This document shows, one piece after another, positions 47,387 through 60,101 of a stretch of 64,000 nt of DNA. The translations under genes were made by a program, and so were the position numbers. This DNA is from Adineta vaga (lineage: Eukaryota; Rotifera), in contig CP075492.1 of NCBI GenBank assembly GCA_021613535.1, positions 3,472,001 to 3,536,000 on the forward strand. The letters are read 5' to 3'. The notes below the pieces were generated by a model. That model saw only the letters and a program-made list of their open reading frames with translations. It searched no databases and was not told where the DNA came from. The first letter of the stretch is position 1. Each line of letters begins with the position of its first letter.

Positions 47387-48720
47387 CAACAAATACAAAT
47401 GTTTCAAACTTGATAATTGAAATATTTTTGAAAATGGTTCTAAAAACAAGTTAACGTTTAGTATAAAGGAAGTGAAGTCGTTAAAAATATTTTTGTTTAT
47501 ATATAAGACAGTAGTATATTTATTCGTTTTTTGTACATCAATGCGTTTTGCTTATTTTATCGTTCGAAGACATCGATTTGTATTAACGAAGAATTTATTA
47601 CCTATATGTTTTTCGTGTTCTTCAACAACAATGACTAATAGCTATGCTTCTTATCACTTTGCATGCTCTTCCAACGAAAAAGAAGGATAATAAAAAACTG
47701 TTTCGAATTAAAGATCATTTTTATTATAGAGGCCTTTTCAAAGTACATGGATGTGTGTATAAATTCATTCTACTTATTTTCTCACAACACCTGTTTATGA
47801 ATTGAAGTTTTAAGCAAATTAAATAAACACAATATAAGAAAATATAAGATTATTTATCATATAGAAAAGCAACAAACAAACTTCCACAGAGAGAGCGGAT
47901 GACGATGTCAGTATATAGATAATATACTTATATGTTTGAAATAAGAAATAATTCGAACAACATCGGGTATCTTTCTTATTTATTACTAAAACAAGGGAAA
48001 ATATATGAGGCTATGAGAACAGAAAAAGAGATTTCTTTTTTCAAATAATCAATGAAATTACGTAGACAGGTAAGATTTCAATGTGCTTAGCTCTTTTGTT
48101 TTCTTTCTTTCAATCTTTTCTCTCCCAGTGATAACGCATTTTTATGAGTAGTAAAGACTTGTAAGTGGGCTTTTTCTCATTCACTAATTCAACGAGTGAG
48201 GAATACTTTTTGCAACGTCAGTAAACAGGAGATTACAAAATTCGACAAAGTTGATATTTATACGAAACAAGTAAGAACTTTTACGTTGAATATTTCTTAA
48301 TTGCCTAAACCATATCGATGTTACTTCTCCATTACATTATATTCTCTTTTACGCTCCTGAAAGGGTGTATGTGGATGAGGATAATGTCTTGTTCATCTAT
48401 AGTTTCAGGGTGGCACGAACGAGTATGAAAATTTCAATAGTGGGATGTTTGAATTGAACTTTCGACTATTAGATCAATGTGAATTCCTTAGACTCTTCTC
48501 ATTCTATTAATTATTTAAGTTCATAGTAGTTTGTTTTATTTGAGTGATTGCAAATATGATTTTCGATCCAGGGTGCCTCAAAAGTTCGTAATTCACTGGA
48601 TTCAACAGCTCTCCTTTTCTAGATTATTACTATTTTTGTGCCTTATATTCTTTAATCGTTGGTAAAATTGATTAGGTTTTTAACAAAGAAAAGTGACTAA
48701 CAGTCTTCTTAGTGGTGAAA
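47387..48720. other. Intergenic, 1.3 kb
   Basis: No gene recognised. A G-rich motif is at 48360-48380, about 340 bases before the chimeric F-box gene. Confidence 0.5.
48361..48380 (+). promoter_or_regulatory. G-rich intergenic motif, copy 7
   Basis: AAGGGTGTATGTGGATGAGG. It shares GGGTGT and GTGGATGAG with copy 2. Confidence 0.35.
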
Positions 48721-50837
48721 ATGTCTCTTCTTGTTATTCCTCCAGAATTGATTCATCATGTATTTGATTATTGTGATGCTCAAACAATTCTATTTTCGGT
48801 TCGTTCTGTCTGCAAAAGGCTTCATGAGATTGCCAATACATATGATCGATTAAATCTCAGATTCGACTTAAGATCTTTTGATTCTATGGAACGAATATCT
48901 CGTATTATTCAACCGGAAAATGTTTCTTCATTGATTCTTTGGAATGATCATTTAATAGTCATTCGAATTGAATCGTTTATTTCATTGTTTAATATTAATC
49001 GATTCACTAAACTTCGTTCATTAACACTGTCGAATCAAAAACAATGACATCAGATATATTCTAGAACATCTCAATAAAGATAATCTTATTTCACTTTCAA
49101 TTCAAAGCGATCGTGCAGACTATGCAATAATGTGGAGTCTTATTTCATCAGCTCTTCTTCAATGTAATCTTCAAAAGTTATCTATGAATAGTATAGATTA
49201 TAAGAGAGAATATTTAACATGGTCAGACAAATGGAAATTGGTTTATTTAACAATTCAAGATTGTACGTATGATGAATATCTGAATATTCTTCGTGATTTA
49301 CCCAATTTACGAACATTGATCATGCGACAATGCATTTTTAAAGATCTGATCAATAAGCTATCGTTGCCATCTGCATCTCCATTCCATTCTTCTTTAATGT
49401 ATATGACCATCGCCGATTATTCTATCTCACGAGATGACTTTGCACTGATGTTGCGAGCAACATCTTCACTGAAACATCTCAAATTAATTTCATTTCGAAA
49501 CACGTTGAATTATGTATTTGATGGATCTTTGTGGCATGAATTCTTTCAGAGTAAGCTGCCCACATTAGATCGATTTGAATTTTTCTTCTCGTACAGCTAT
49601 CGACATGAAGGAAATCGAAAATTCACTACGCTCGAATCAATCATGACTCCATTTCGTCTCCAAAAAAGATGCTCCTTTGTTACTTGCACTTACGTTCCAA
49701 AATACCGTGAGATTTGGCTTTACACGACACCATTATGTATTCACGTTGACGACAAGTGTCCGATAAGATGTGAAGTATCATGGATTGATGACATCTGCTG
49801 CATCACTCAACGACCAATCGATAGAATGAATGATACTACTGCAAATGTGGTATGTTCAACAAAATTTTCTACGTATAAAATGATAGTTTAATACAATATC
49901 TTTCAATATAGACACCATTGACTGTACTTGATATTGGTGAATTTAGAATTGAAAGGCAAGAAGCACGACATCTGGCTGATGCCTTACGTCATAACACGGT
50001 AAATCTACATCACTTTCTTCTGTATTTATCGTATCTAGTTCTATAAATATGTAGACAATTACTTCATTAGATTTACTCGGCAATAATATACAAGATGAAG
50101 GAGTACAATATCTTGCTGATGCTTTAGAACATAACCAAGTAACTTATCGGCTTCCTCTTTTTCTTTACTCCCTGTGCTATTTATATTTTTCTCTACAGAC
50201 AATCAGCAGTGTAAATCTTCTTCGCACTAATATGGGGGATCGTGGAGCACAATATCTTGCAAAAGTTCTGCATAACAATCCGGTAATTTTTCCTTTCATC
50301 TGCTTTTTCATCGCTAGTGTACATGCTTTACATAGACATTGATCTCACTAAATATCCTTTGCAACAAAATCACGGGAGAAGGAGCACTATATCTTGCTAA
50401 CGCTCTGCAAGACAATACAGTAGGTCTATTCTTCTATGTATTTATCTTTGATGTTTTTATCTACTCATACAGAAACTCACCACATTGTATCTTTGGAATA
50501 ATGAAATCGGAGACGAAGGAGCACGATATTTCTCTACTACCCTACAACAGAATATGGTGATTTACCGTCTTTCTTTTTTTCTTTATCTTGTTTATCTCTA
50601 TCTTTCCATTACAGACATTGGAAATACTTGGTTTAAGTGGAAATAAAATTGGACACGAAGGGATGCAGCAGCTCGCCGATGCCTTAGCATATAATACGGT
50701 AATTCTATTTTTCTTCTCGTTCTCTTTATTTCTTACTTCACATATAGACTCTTAAACAGCTATGGCTTTGGAACAACGAGATTTCGTTAGCAGCACAACA
50801 AAATTTCAGAGAACAAGATAGCCGAATACAATGTTGA
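48721..50837 (+). CDS. Chimeric F-box/LRR protein with seven exon-sized LRR modules
   Basis: Exon 1 (48721-49849) is like the intronless F-box/LRR genes: F-box VIPPELIHHVFDYCDAQTIL, then irregular LRRs (LPNLRTLIMRQC, TSSLKHLKLISF). A one-base deletion in the A5 run at 49037-49041 breaks its frame. Seven phase-0 exons follow: 49912-49998 (87 nt), 50055-50138, 50199-50282, 50336-50419, 50473-50556, 50615-50698 (84 nt each) and 50748-50837 (terminal). Each holds one NLRC3-type repeat, e.g. TLEILGLSGNKIGHEGMQQL. These exons match the modules of the gene at 4928-7684 in length, phase and sequence style, so this gene looks like a fusion of two F-box gene types. The start is the ATG at 48721; an upstream GTG is ignored. 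Confidence 0.75.
49037..49041 (+). other. Frameshift site in chimeric F-box gene
   Basis: AAAAA where six A would keep LSNQK and NNDIRYILEHL in one frame. The only GT-AG alternative would be a 36-nt intron, shorter than others here. Confidence 0.6.
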
Positions 50838-50940
50838 TTGTATTTTGGATGTATGATAAAAATAAGTTTAATCATGAAATCATATTCTCCTAATCAAGGA
50901 TGACGATGTAAAAAATTTCTGACATTGTGTAATGAAAAAC

Positions 50941-50964
50941 ATATATATATATATATATATATAT
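50941..50964. repeat. (AT)12 microsatellite
   Basis: Pure AT dinucleotide tract in the 3' flank of the chimeric F-box gene. Confidence 0.95.
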
Positions 50965-51379
50965 GTATAGAAACGTTCATATGATACAATGTATTGTTAC
51001 TATATGTTAATTTCCGTAATAAAATAAAAGAGAAATATAACCGCATATCATTTTAGTTAGAAAAGAAAAAGTATTCTAACAGAATGTTATTACGATTGAC
51101 AGTTATTTTTCAATTCTGTTTCGAATTCCTATTCAATATCTCAGCGAATGTAAATAAGACTGCTCAAATAGATCCAAACAATTAATCTCCAACCATTAAC
51201 TACTTTATTTCCTGTTTAATCAGGGAAATATAATAGTGTCTCAATTTTATGGTAAAATTGATGAAATAACAATTTTTTACACGAGAGTATGATTATAGAT
51301 ATTTATTTCTTTGTGATAATAAAAAAACGCTTTAATTGTTGTGAATGTCGATATCGTATGCGCCAGTCATTCATTTTAT

Positions 51380-53027
51380 TCAAGCAATGAAGTTCTTATA
51401 ACCTATTTCATCCCAAAACTCGCAAAAACTTTTTAAATAATTTTCGCCAATTTGAAATGGATCTTGAATGTACATGTATGGCTCATTTACACCTGTTACT
51501 TTTGGCCACGATAGTGGTGCTCTCGAAGGTTCATTAGGATTTTGAATTTTAGCAAAATTCGTCCAATAAGTGGCCATATCTTGAGATACACGTCGACCGA
51601 TATCAGTGAACCGATCCCAGTACGACTCAAAAACGAAAGGCATATCATCTTCATGACAGGCATGATCTGGGCAGTTGAACGAATTCCGAATATTTTCTTT
51701 GTCAAAAGGATAACCGAAGACATAGGAATAGGATGCAACTTTGCGAGCAAAAAATCGAGTTGAACAAGCAAATATCCAGTCTGTACCAACGCGTGATAAT
51801 AGAACTCGTTAATCATCCGATGCGTCTGGTGGATAATGATGGAAAACTTTAAATGCATTTTCTCCAAAGAGAGCAATAACTACAGCAATATATTCACTAG
51901 CCGACACCGTTCTATTATAGTTTTGAAAGATGAAACTCCAACATTTGTCAGTAACTGTACCAATACTTAATGGTTTCAATGGAAATGATATATTACGTAC
52001 ACTATTTAGAAGATGATCATGAACAATTACATTGTCAATGACCGGTAACCATGGCTCAAAAAAAAACAGAGCATTGACTGTACTTTGAGCAGCAATAATT
52101 TGATCAATAGAACGAGATCGAAAACATACCACATCACTCGTCGCACAATGGATTTGTTCAGCAAGGAGAACACCGAGTATAACATACTCGAGATAGGTTC
52201 TATATTATATCATAATTAGAATCTTTTAATTCATGATACTCATCTAAATAATTATGTTACCTGACTGGTACTGTCATTGGTGCACTTTGAATAATAGCTC
52301 GCTGAAAAAATGGTTGCATTTCACTCGTAACATAATGTAAAGCAGTATATTGAGACCGGCACTTTGTCCAAAAAGCGTGATCTAAAGAATCAATGATGTT
52401 AATGTTCTCTATCAGATATTTACTAATTCAAACCTCATTTGCATCTCCTTCAAAAGCATTAATATTCGCTTTGATCCATGCAATTGCTAAACGTTGATCG
52501 AGTATTCCATAGTTACCTTTAATATCATTTGGACCATTGCCAGTAGCGAAGAAGCCCAAAACACCTGTCATTATCATCATATATATATATCGAAAAAAAA
52601 TCAACATTGATACCTAATCGATATTGGATAAGTGCAACTACGACATTTGTTATATTAACTAAACGTTCAGCTTCGTAGATTGGTTCTGTAGCATAACCAT
52701 ATTGGAAGCCACCACCATGAATAAAAAGCATAACTGGTAAAAGATTCATCGATACTAATGTATTGGATAACGGTGTGAATATGTTCACATAGAGACAGTC
52801 TTCCGACATCTGTTATATATATATTCTTTGATTTCAAAAAATCAATTCTTGTTTTCATGCAAGACTTACAATCTGTGGAGTAAGAATGGAATACTGTAGA
52901 AGACACAAGCCAAATTAGTCTGATAACCTAATACATCGTCGTACTTTGTATGAACAAAAATTGGTTCATTAGTACAAATATTTCTTATGAAAAAGGTTAA
53001 AATCAATATCAAATGTAAGACAAGCAT
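51380..53027 (-). pseudogene. Type-B carboxylesterase (cholinesterase family) pseudogene
   Basis: It starts with ATG 53027 and a signal peptide (MLVLHLILILTFFIRNICT). Family blocks occur in order: DDVLGYQTNLACVFYSIPF, MSEDCLYVNIFTP with MLFIHGGGFQYGY (oxyanion hole), QYRLG/VLGFF, nucleophile GQSAG, and C-terminal VFESYWDRFTDIG to 51380. Damage: about 60 residues missing with a frame change after SIPF (near 52880), a one-base deletion right after GQSAG (near 52355), and a TAA at 51811-51809. Introns otherwise follow GT-AG rules. The enzyme would have hydrolysed carboxyl esters outside the cell. Confidence 0.8.
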
Positions 53028-53316
53028 GATTATTCTGTTTTCACTATGTTAGGTGTATATTTCTCTCGTAGGAAACTGATAAGAACGAAACCATTATCAC
53101 ATTTAATATTTTTTTTGTTATATGTTTTCACGCAGAACAATAACATATCATGCACTGATTTAAGAGTAAAATGTTAATACTAAATTTTCGAAATTGGATA
53201 CCATTAGCAAAGGATATTTAATCTGCAATCACAAAAGTAGAAAAATAAAAATTCGATTTAATTGCATTGATAAGCTTTTCAACGATATACACAAGTCATA
53301 TTTCTTTCACACAATC

Positions 53317-54264
53317 ATGTTGTTTCTTCTAATCATCGGTCTTTGTTTTACTCTTACAGTTCATTCACAGCAAAAATGTCGTAAGAATAATATTTGTCAG
53401 AAATTGAAGCGCATTTTCTGAGAGGATTTTGTTCTTTCAGCAATGATATCCAAAGGTGGTACTGCTGCATTGCGTGTCATGACATACAATATTCGACTTG
53501 ATACTGTTGCAGATGGACAAAATCAATGGCCCAATCGTAAAGCTAATGTGTTTCAATTAATAAAAGATCGAACACCTGATCTATTGGGTGTTCAAGAAGC
53601 ATTGGCGAGACAAATGACTGATTTGCAGACAGCTTTGCCTAACTATCGTCACTATGGTGTGGGTCGTGATGATGGTAAAACGAATGGTGAATTTTCGGCA
53701 ATATTCTATCGAGCTGATCGTTTTGATTTACTTAAAAGTGGTACATTTTGGCTTTCACCCACACCGACTGTAGTTGGAAGTAAAGGTTGGGATGCAGCAA
53801 TTACACGTATATGTAGTTGGATACAAATTCGTGATAAACGAACTCAACAAGTTTTATACCATTTCAATACACATTATGATCATAAAGGTGCAAATGCTCG
53901 TCTTCAAAGTTCTCATTTGATTTTAAATCAAATTAAAACGATTGCTGGAACTACAACACCTGTCATATTCACTGGTGATTTAAATGCAACACCAAATTCA
54001 GATCCTTATCGTACTATTATTACAAATACAGCTTTTAAAGATGCTTATTCTATATCGGAATTTCCTCATTGTGGTCCCAATGGTACTTTTTCAACATTCG
54101 ATGTTTCAAACAAGATGGGTGATCGTATCGATTATATTTTCTCAAGTTCACACTTTAGAGTTTTACAACATGGTGCTTTAATTGATTCAAATAATGGGTT
54201 TTATCCATCGGATCATATTCCTGTCTTAGCAGAAGTGATCATCAAAACAGACACTTCGGGATAA
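53317..54264 (+). CDS. Secreted endonuclease/exonuclease/phosphatase (EEP) family protein
   Basis: Exon 1 (53317-53380) codes a signal peptide (MLFLLIIGLCFTLTVHSQ). Exon 2 (53441-54264) codes the enzyme. Total 295 residues. EEP motifs are all present in order: MTYNIRLDT (Asn), LLGVQEA (Glu), FNTHYDHKG (His/Asp), FTGDLNATP (Asp-x-Asn), DRIDYIF and SDHIPVLAE (Asp-His). This fold uses Mg2+ to cleave phosphodiesters or phosphate esters. The short, loop-poor form is closest to the secreted bacterial-type group (COG3568-like), so the substrate may be extracellular nucleic acid, inositol phosphate or phospholipid. Looks intact and functional. Bacterial origin possible. Confidence 0.85.
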
Positions 54265-54708
54265 TTGAAATCATTTTTTTACGTTTTGCGATCTTATAAT
54301 ATGTTAAAATGAAGAAAAAAAAACTAAGGTTCTGCAGACGACGTAAGTTTATTAAAGCTGTGCTCGTTCATCAAGAATAGGTTTTCATGATGATCTTTCA
54401 TTGAAATTTCTTGTTTGACATTTGTCAGAATTGATCTGAATATATTAGTATAGTGCGTTCGACGATGGAGGTGCATGTGTCAATAGTATATATCCTACAA
54501 GCACAGGTCCAACCAAACTCTCAAAATGTACTTTGCAGCAAAAAGATACTTTGTGAGCGATCGAAACATAAAAAGCGAGATTATTTATTGATTAAAATAT
54601 GAACTGAAAATAAGTTTATGCATGTAAAAGTAAGCGTCTAGATATGAGTACAGTAATGTCTGCAATGTTACGCTCATAGAAAACAAACAATACGTAAGTC
54701 ATTTCTCG

Positions 54709-55436
54709 CTACGGATAATACGACTCAACAGCATTTAATACAACCCCGTTATATCCACCAACCAACACCACTTCTCCATTTGACAAGATGGATGCAGTAT
54801 GGCAACCTCGTGGACGTGCCATACTTTGAGTATATGTCCATGTTTGTGTTGCTGGATTGTATAACTCAACAGTTTCTTGAAATGTAACAGCATGCGCACC
54901 AACAACTAACACTAACCCATTTGACAGTAATGATGATGTATGATACAGACGAACACGTTTCATATTAGTAATACTTGTCCAATTCTTTATCGATGAATTA
55001 TATAACTCAGCAGTACCTGTATAAGTCATAATACTAGTCGCTCCACCGGCTACCAATACATTTCCATCAGACAACATGTTTGTTGTATGATAGCGACGTG
55101 TTGTCTTCATACTCACAAGAGTTTTCCAAGTATCGGCTTGTATATCATACAGTTCAACGCTATTTAAGTAAGAACCACGGTATCCACCAATACCAACAAA
55201 TTTCCATTTGGCATTAAGGATGCCGTATGATAAGCCCGCGTTATCATCATGCTCGCAAGACTTGTCCAATTATTTGTCTGAGGATCATACAATTCAACAG
55301 ATTTTAGAGAAACACTACCGTTAGATCCACCAGCCACTAACACGTTATCATTTGACAATACAGATTCTGTATGAAAATATCGTGGTTCCATCATGCTTTG
55401 CCGTGTTGTCCATTCTGAATTTAAAAAAACCGTCAT
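54709..55436 (-). CDS. Kelch-repeat protein, 5'-incomplete with a frameshift
   Basis: Five kelch blades of about 47 residues with the pattern W-T-x-M-x-x-R-x-x-HT-x-x-L-x-x-G-x-V-L-V-x-GG-x(6-8)-x-ELY. The last ends at TAG 54711-54709. Blades 1 and 2 are in different frames: one base is missing around 55188-55191, where VLVxGGYRG is expected. The 5' end begins at a splice acceptor (AAATTCAG near 55424) and no upstream exon was found, so the gene is truncated or its first exon is unrecognised. Kelch propellers bind proteins or sugars. This type is often an extracellular or mucin-linked domain in bdelloids. Possibly a pseudogene. Confidence 0.6.
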
Positions 55437-55651
55437 AGTCTATGGTTGGCATACTTCACTCGCATGTAAATCAATCGATAGTTTCACAATTTCTATCATT
55501 ATAGTCACTATTTTATATTCCATTAAAGTAACGTGCATAGAAAACTATAAATTGTTTCTCTGTTATTAATGATGCTCTCATTATTTTCTAGTTTTGTTTC
55601 ATATACATATAGATCAACGAACAGACTGAAGAAAAAGATTTTCCTTTATGA

Positions 55652-57955
55652 TTATAGTGAAATCGTACTTATCAAATAAGTTCCAACAAATGTATCACTT
55701 GTATTAACACATCCTGCTAAATTGCTTGTTGATTTGTTGAAAGTACGAGTGATTGTTGTCATTGGATTTGGAAAGTGACGTATGTCTATTGTCACTACGC
55801 TGGTGATTTATCATTACCACTGAATAAATTATTCGTACTAAAACAAATGTTATAATAACCTCGTGATGGTGTACTGTTCCATGGCCAATAGACATGATCG
55901 ACTTGACTACCATCGCCGACTTGCTCATATTGACCTTGGTCAAGAGACGAATTAATTGTGGGATTAGCATAATAAATAAGCTTTTTATCGGGTGTGTTAA
56001 TAATAATCTTTCCTTGACCATTGTCACGAGACAACCGAGCGATGAAACTTACAACACCCTTTTGAATACACATTTTTTGAACCAATACTTGATTCATTGC
56101 GCATGTTATTGATCCAATTGTTGTATTGTATGTTCCTAACTTAGTATCAAACATAACAGACATATTTGATGTTGTAAAAAAAGATTCTAAATAAGAATAC
56201 TGAATAAATGCACCAATCGCAACATCTTAAGAGAAAAAAAGTGAAATAATGAAATTCCAGTGAAATTAACTCGTTTATGTGAACTCTTACTTTGTACACC
56301 AACAGAAGAGAAAATACCACCGTTAGGTACTTTGAAATAAACGACTTGAACAATGTTAGGAACATTCTCGAAAAAGACAATTTGAAAATGACAATATTCA
56401 TATGGTAGTGCATAAAGAGTTTCATAGAATTCAAATACGAGAGTTCGGGCAGGAGCGTTACCTTGAAGAGCATAATAGATCCCTTGAGATGTTCCATTAT
56501 TGATAAACAAATCTGCCGATAATGGGAAAACGGTCGAACCAATAAATCGATAGGATGGAAGTATTTCTGTTTCACTATAACTTGAACATACTCCAAGACA
56601 AAAGCACTGTGAAAGAAAAAATGAATACAAATTGTTGAAGGAATTTTTTATAACTATATAATAAAAAGCATTGAACGCCACTCGTCTCCTCTCCTCAAAA
56701 ATCGATCTTAGTCCACGTACATTCAAATGAATGGAATCGTATGCTGGAACTGACATGAGAAGACTGTAATAAAATTTTCAGCTCGATACCTTTTGAGAAG
56801 TGGGTGGTAATCTGGATATGTAAGAGACGTTATCTGAAAAACACTTCTATCTGATAAAATTATTCAATATATAGTGGACTCCTATTAAATATGAAATAGA
56901 ATTATTGACAATTAGTTCACTAGACAAGAATTGAAGAAGCACGAATTAAAAATTGATGTATAGATATAATCATTTTTCATCTACGCTGTATGTACATCGA
57001 GTGCGTCAGTCTTTATTATATATGTATGCTTCTTTTAGGACTTATTTTGTATATATTATATTCGATTTCTTTTCGTCCACAATATACTACGTAGTTTGTT
57101 TTTACGGTGAAATAATTATATTTAGAGTTTGATAGTAATGCAGCAAGCATTCTTGTTTTTATAAATTTATAATTGCTATCTAACTCACTTCTATTGTTTG
57201 TAAAGAGTATGAAGAGAAAACAACTTACCCCATTCGTCGATATTGAAACGCTACTTGTCGTTACGTTGTATAGAGTAATGTTAATAGGTAAACTAATACT
57301 ATAATAAGCATCATCTGCTGTTCCATTAACCGAACCGTTCCAAAGACTTTTTGAATTAGTTAGTTGAACAGTAGGCACTATCGTACAAAGAAATAATTAG
57401 CAATTCGTTTGTTGAAAATCAAGTTTTCCTCAAAGTGATTTTGTATTTTACTTTTTATTTGGATGAAAACTCTATACTATTTCCATGAGAACACTATTGC
57501 ACCATCGTAGCTTCATGTATTATTGTACTTTGTGTACTTATGTATGTAATCGATTCATGCGAAGCTCGCTGATGAAAATAAATTCTATTCCTCCAAAAAA
57601 AGTACAAGACTATGGATGTTAATGTGTTTATTGTCATCTTTTACGTACACCCTCACCCAAAAATTGTAGAGCTGAGCTATTCTAAGTAAGTATTGACTGG
57701 GGAATCATCAAAAGGTACTATTAATAAATGAGCATATCACTGACCAAGCATTGGTATGGGTGTTGTTACTATTCCAGTTGATGGTCCCGTTGACGTTGCT
57801 GCTGCAGCTGATGTTCTTGTTGATGCTGTTATTACTGATGTTGACACTGTTGCTGATATTGTTGTTTTATTTTTCACTATAATAACAGCGACTATAATCG
57901 CGGCAGTGACAGCAACCAAAACAATACCAACAAAAATAGAAATAATTCTTTTCAT
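55652..57955 (-). CDS. Type II mucin-stalked protein with NIDO-like domain
   Basis: Exons 57955-57745, 57377-57229, 56606-56291 and 56225-55652. Exon 1 gives MKRIISIFVGIVLVAVTAAIIVAVIIV, a signal anchor, plus a Ser/Thr stalk. Exons 2-3 carry a nidogen-like region (VSISTNG...CLGVCSSY...ARTLVFEFYETLYALPYEYCHFQIVFFENVPNIVQ). Exon 4 adds a second beta-rich domain with WPWNSTPSRGYYNICFS. The frame shifts near 55807-55809 (a T3 run on the plus strand). Downstream coding resumes as VVTIDIRHFPNPMTTITRT and stops at 55652. Intron 2 (56607-57228, 622 nt) is unusually long. An extracellular adhesion-type role is inferred. One further copy of the stalk-plus-ectodomain design seen at 2153 and 8249. Confidence 0.65.
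57646..57661 (-). promoter_or_regulatory. G-rich motif copy inside an intron
   Basis: Minus strand TGGGTGAGGGTGTACG, within intron 1 of the NIDO-like gene. The only copy found inside a gene. Confidence 0.3.
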
Positions 57956-60101
57956 AATTTTGGTTTGAATAACTGTTTTCTTAAGGATATCAAGCGTTTT
58001 AGTTCACTATTGATGAGTAAAATATCTACTTTAATACTAATACAGAGATCAATGTTGTATTCGCAGTGATTGTGATTGCTTTAAACTAAAATATTGAAAA
58101 GGACAAAGATCTATGTAGTGTTCGTGTTTTCTTCGTAGAACTAAAATAACATGTTTCTTTATAAAATTCTTTTTTAGTCCTACAGTCCAATTTGGATATC
58201 GATTTAATGATTATATAATCGATATAAAGTGTAGGCGTGAGATTAGGTTTTATTTTCACGGTTTCCTATAGAATCAGCAGGATGATGGTTTATATTTGCG
58301 TCCCGTAGTTAATATTAGTATATACGGTCGTACCGATGAAAATACGATCGTTTTACGCGGATAATATATGATAGACGACCGGCGTTTGAAACTCTAATAT
58401 TTTGATGAAGGCAAATTCGTTAGAACGAAAATTTTCAGGGTAATCGACCGATCATGATGACTATCTTTGGGCAAAACTGCAGATCGATATCACGTAATTT
58501 GACTTTCTAGAAGTTTTTCTTGGTCTTAATGACGCCTACTCATGGCCAATCTATGTCAGTAATCGGCGGGCGGCATTTGAATACGTTCTCTCGTTAGAAA
58601 AATCAATTTACTGTATCACCTCTATATATATTTATGTGCTATAAAAAAAAGTTCCTTCTCGGATTCTTTTGTTATCTGGGACGTTGTTCGCCTCATTGGA
58701 GAAAGAAAGAATATTAAAAATCCGAGAGCTCACGTCAGATCAATCTTACATAGAATAAAGTGCTACTCCTAATAACTAACCATGATAATAGTTGCATGAC
58801 CTTTAGTATTTTTCATCACGGTAAAAAGTATAAAGATATTCTTTTCTACTACGATGCAATTGATCAGAAATATTTCAAAGAAGCTCAGCGAAGAAGGTAA
58901 GAGAGAATAACAAATGATACACTATATAATAGGCTCATAGAGAATGATAAAGTTTCGTATACAAACACCTCACAAACAGGCAGTAACATTCTTCTGATCG
59001 ATTTCTAATTGAACACTATATCGCAGAAAGCATCAATGATTTTCATATAAAAGTAATCTCCTGAAAAGCTCTCATTGCATTTTATAATTTCATTTCTTTC
59101 AAAAAAAAATATGCAGAAGAAAAGCTGACGGATTGTGTCAAGTAAGAAAGTTGGTCTCCAGTGTAAAATTATTACAGCACTCCCATTTATATCGTTTATT
59201 CTTATAAGAAAAATAGCACAACAGCAGTATAATGAGTATACGCTTTACCATAAAATATTTTATTAGAAATAGAAATATAACTAACAACGTTAGTTTTCGA
59301 AGATTCGTGTTAGTTAAATTCTTTGCCAAAAAATTTTCTCCCCTTCGAAAACTCATAGACAAATATTGATTAAAAAGTGTTTGAGTATTCATTTCTCTCT
59401 ATATAACTCTCACTAATCATTATTTTACCTTGCTCATTTTTATGATAATTAATAGTAGAAGCATAATTTACTTTTAAAACAGCTTCAACAGTTAGGATAA
59501 TTAAAAAGAAGCGAGTGATGCACATCGTCAGATGTTCCATACAAAACATCATTGTCAACCTATTATAATTGTAAAAGAAACGATCAGATACACAACGGCA
59601 GGTGTTTTATACAACGCATGATTTTCATATATCATTGACGTCTAAACTATATATTATACAAGTGCATGTTTTAAAGAAATCATAAACATCTATAGACTTG
59701 TTTGTGTCCAGGGCTCTATTGTTGATATTACCTATGTCTAGAAAGTTTTGGCACAAAATGAGTGAATACCATATAGAATATCCTTTCATATTTCACTATG
59801 CACTCGTCTAATGAAAATGTTTAGCATGAATTCTGATTCTAACCGACTGAAAAGTGAACAAACATGATGTGCCAAAACTTTCTTATTCTTTTGCTTCTAT
59901 TGATAAATTTATATTTTTATTTTCCGAAAAGTTTTTCTAATATCCGTGGCGTAAATTGAAGTCAAATAACATGTTATTAAAGATGTCACTAGAAGTAATT
60001 ATATTCATTCGTTCGCATAACCAACCATTTATTATATTCATCATATGGCGTATCACATTTTTCTTTGAGATAGTTTCTCTTTCACAATTAAATCCCGGTG
60101 A
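57956..60101. other. Intergenic, 2.1 kb
   Basis: Largest gap in the window. Two adjacent small minus ORFs (59558-59370 with a signal-peptide-like MCITRFFLIILTVEAV, and 59392-59138) could be a tiny secreted gene or its remains, but nothing supports them beyond hydrophobicity. No other feature seen. Confidence 0.4.

Noticed and set aside
46928-47449. 173-residue minus-strand ORF across the inverted duplication.
   Set aside because: It reads through two repeat arms and the MITE in sequence explained by promoter and transposon DNA, and has no domain or signal features.
3792-51811. Alternative genetic code or stop readthrough to explain in-frame TGA, TAG and TAA codons.
   Set aside because: All three stop codons occur as interruptions, and all three also terminate normal genes here. 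The interruptions sit beside deletions and frameshifts in several loci, so ordinary decay or errors are enough.
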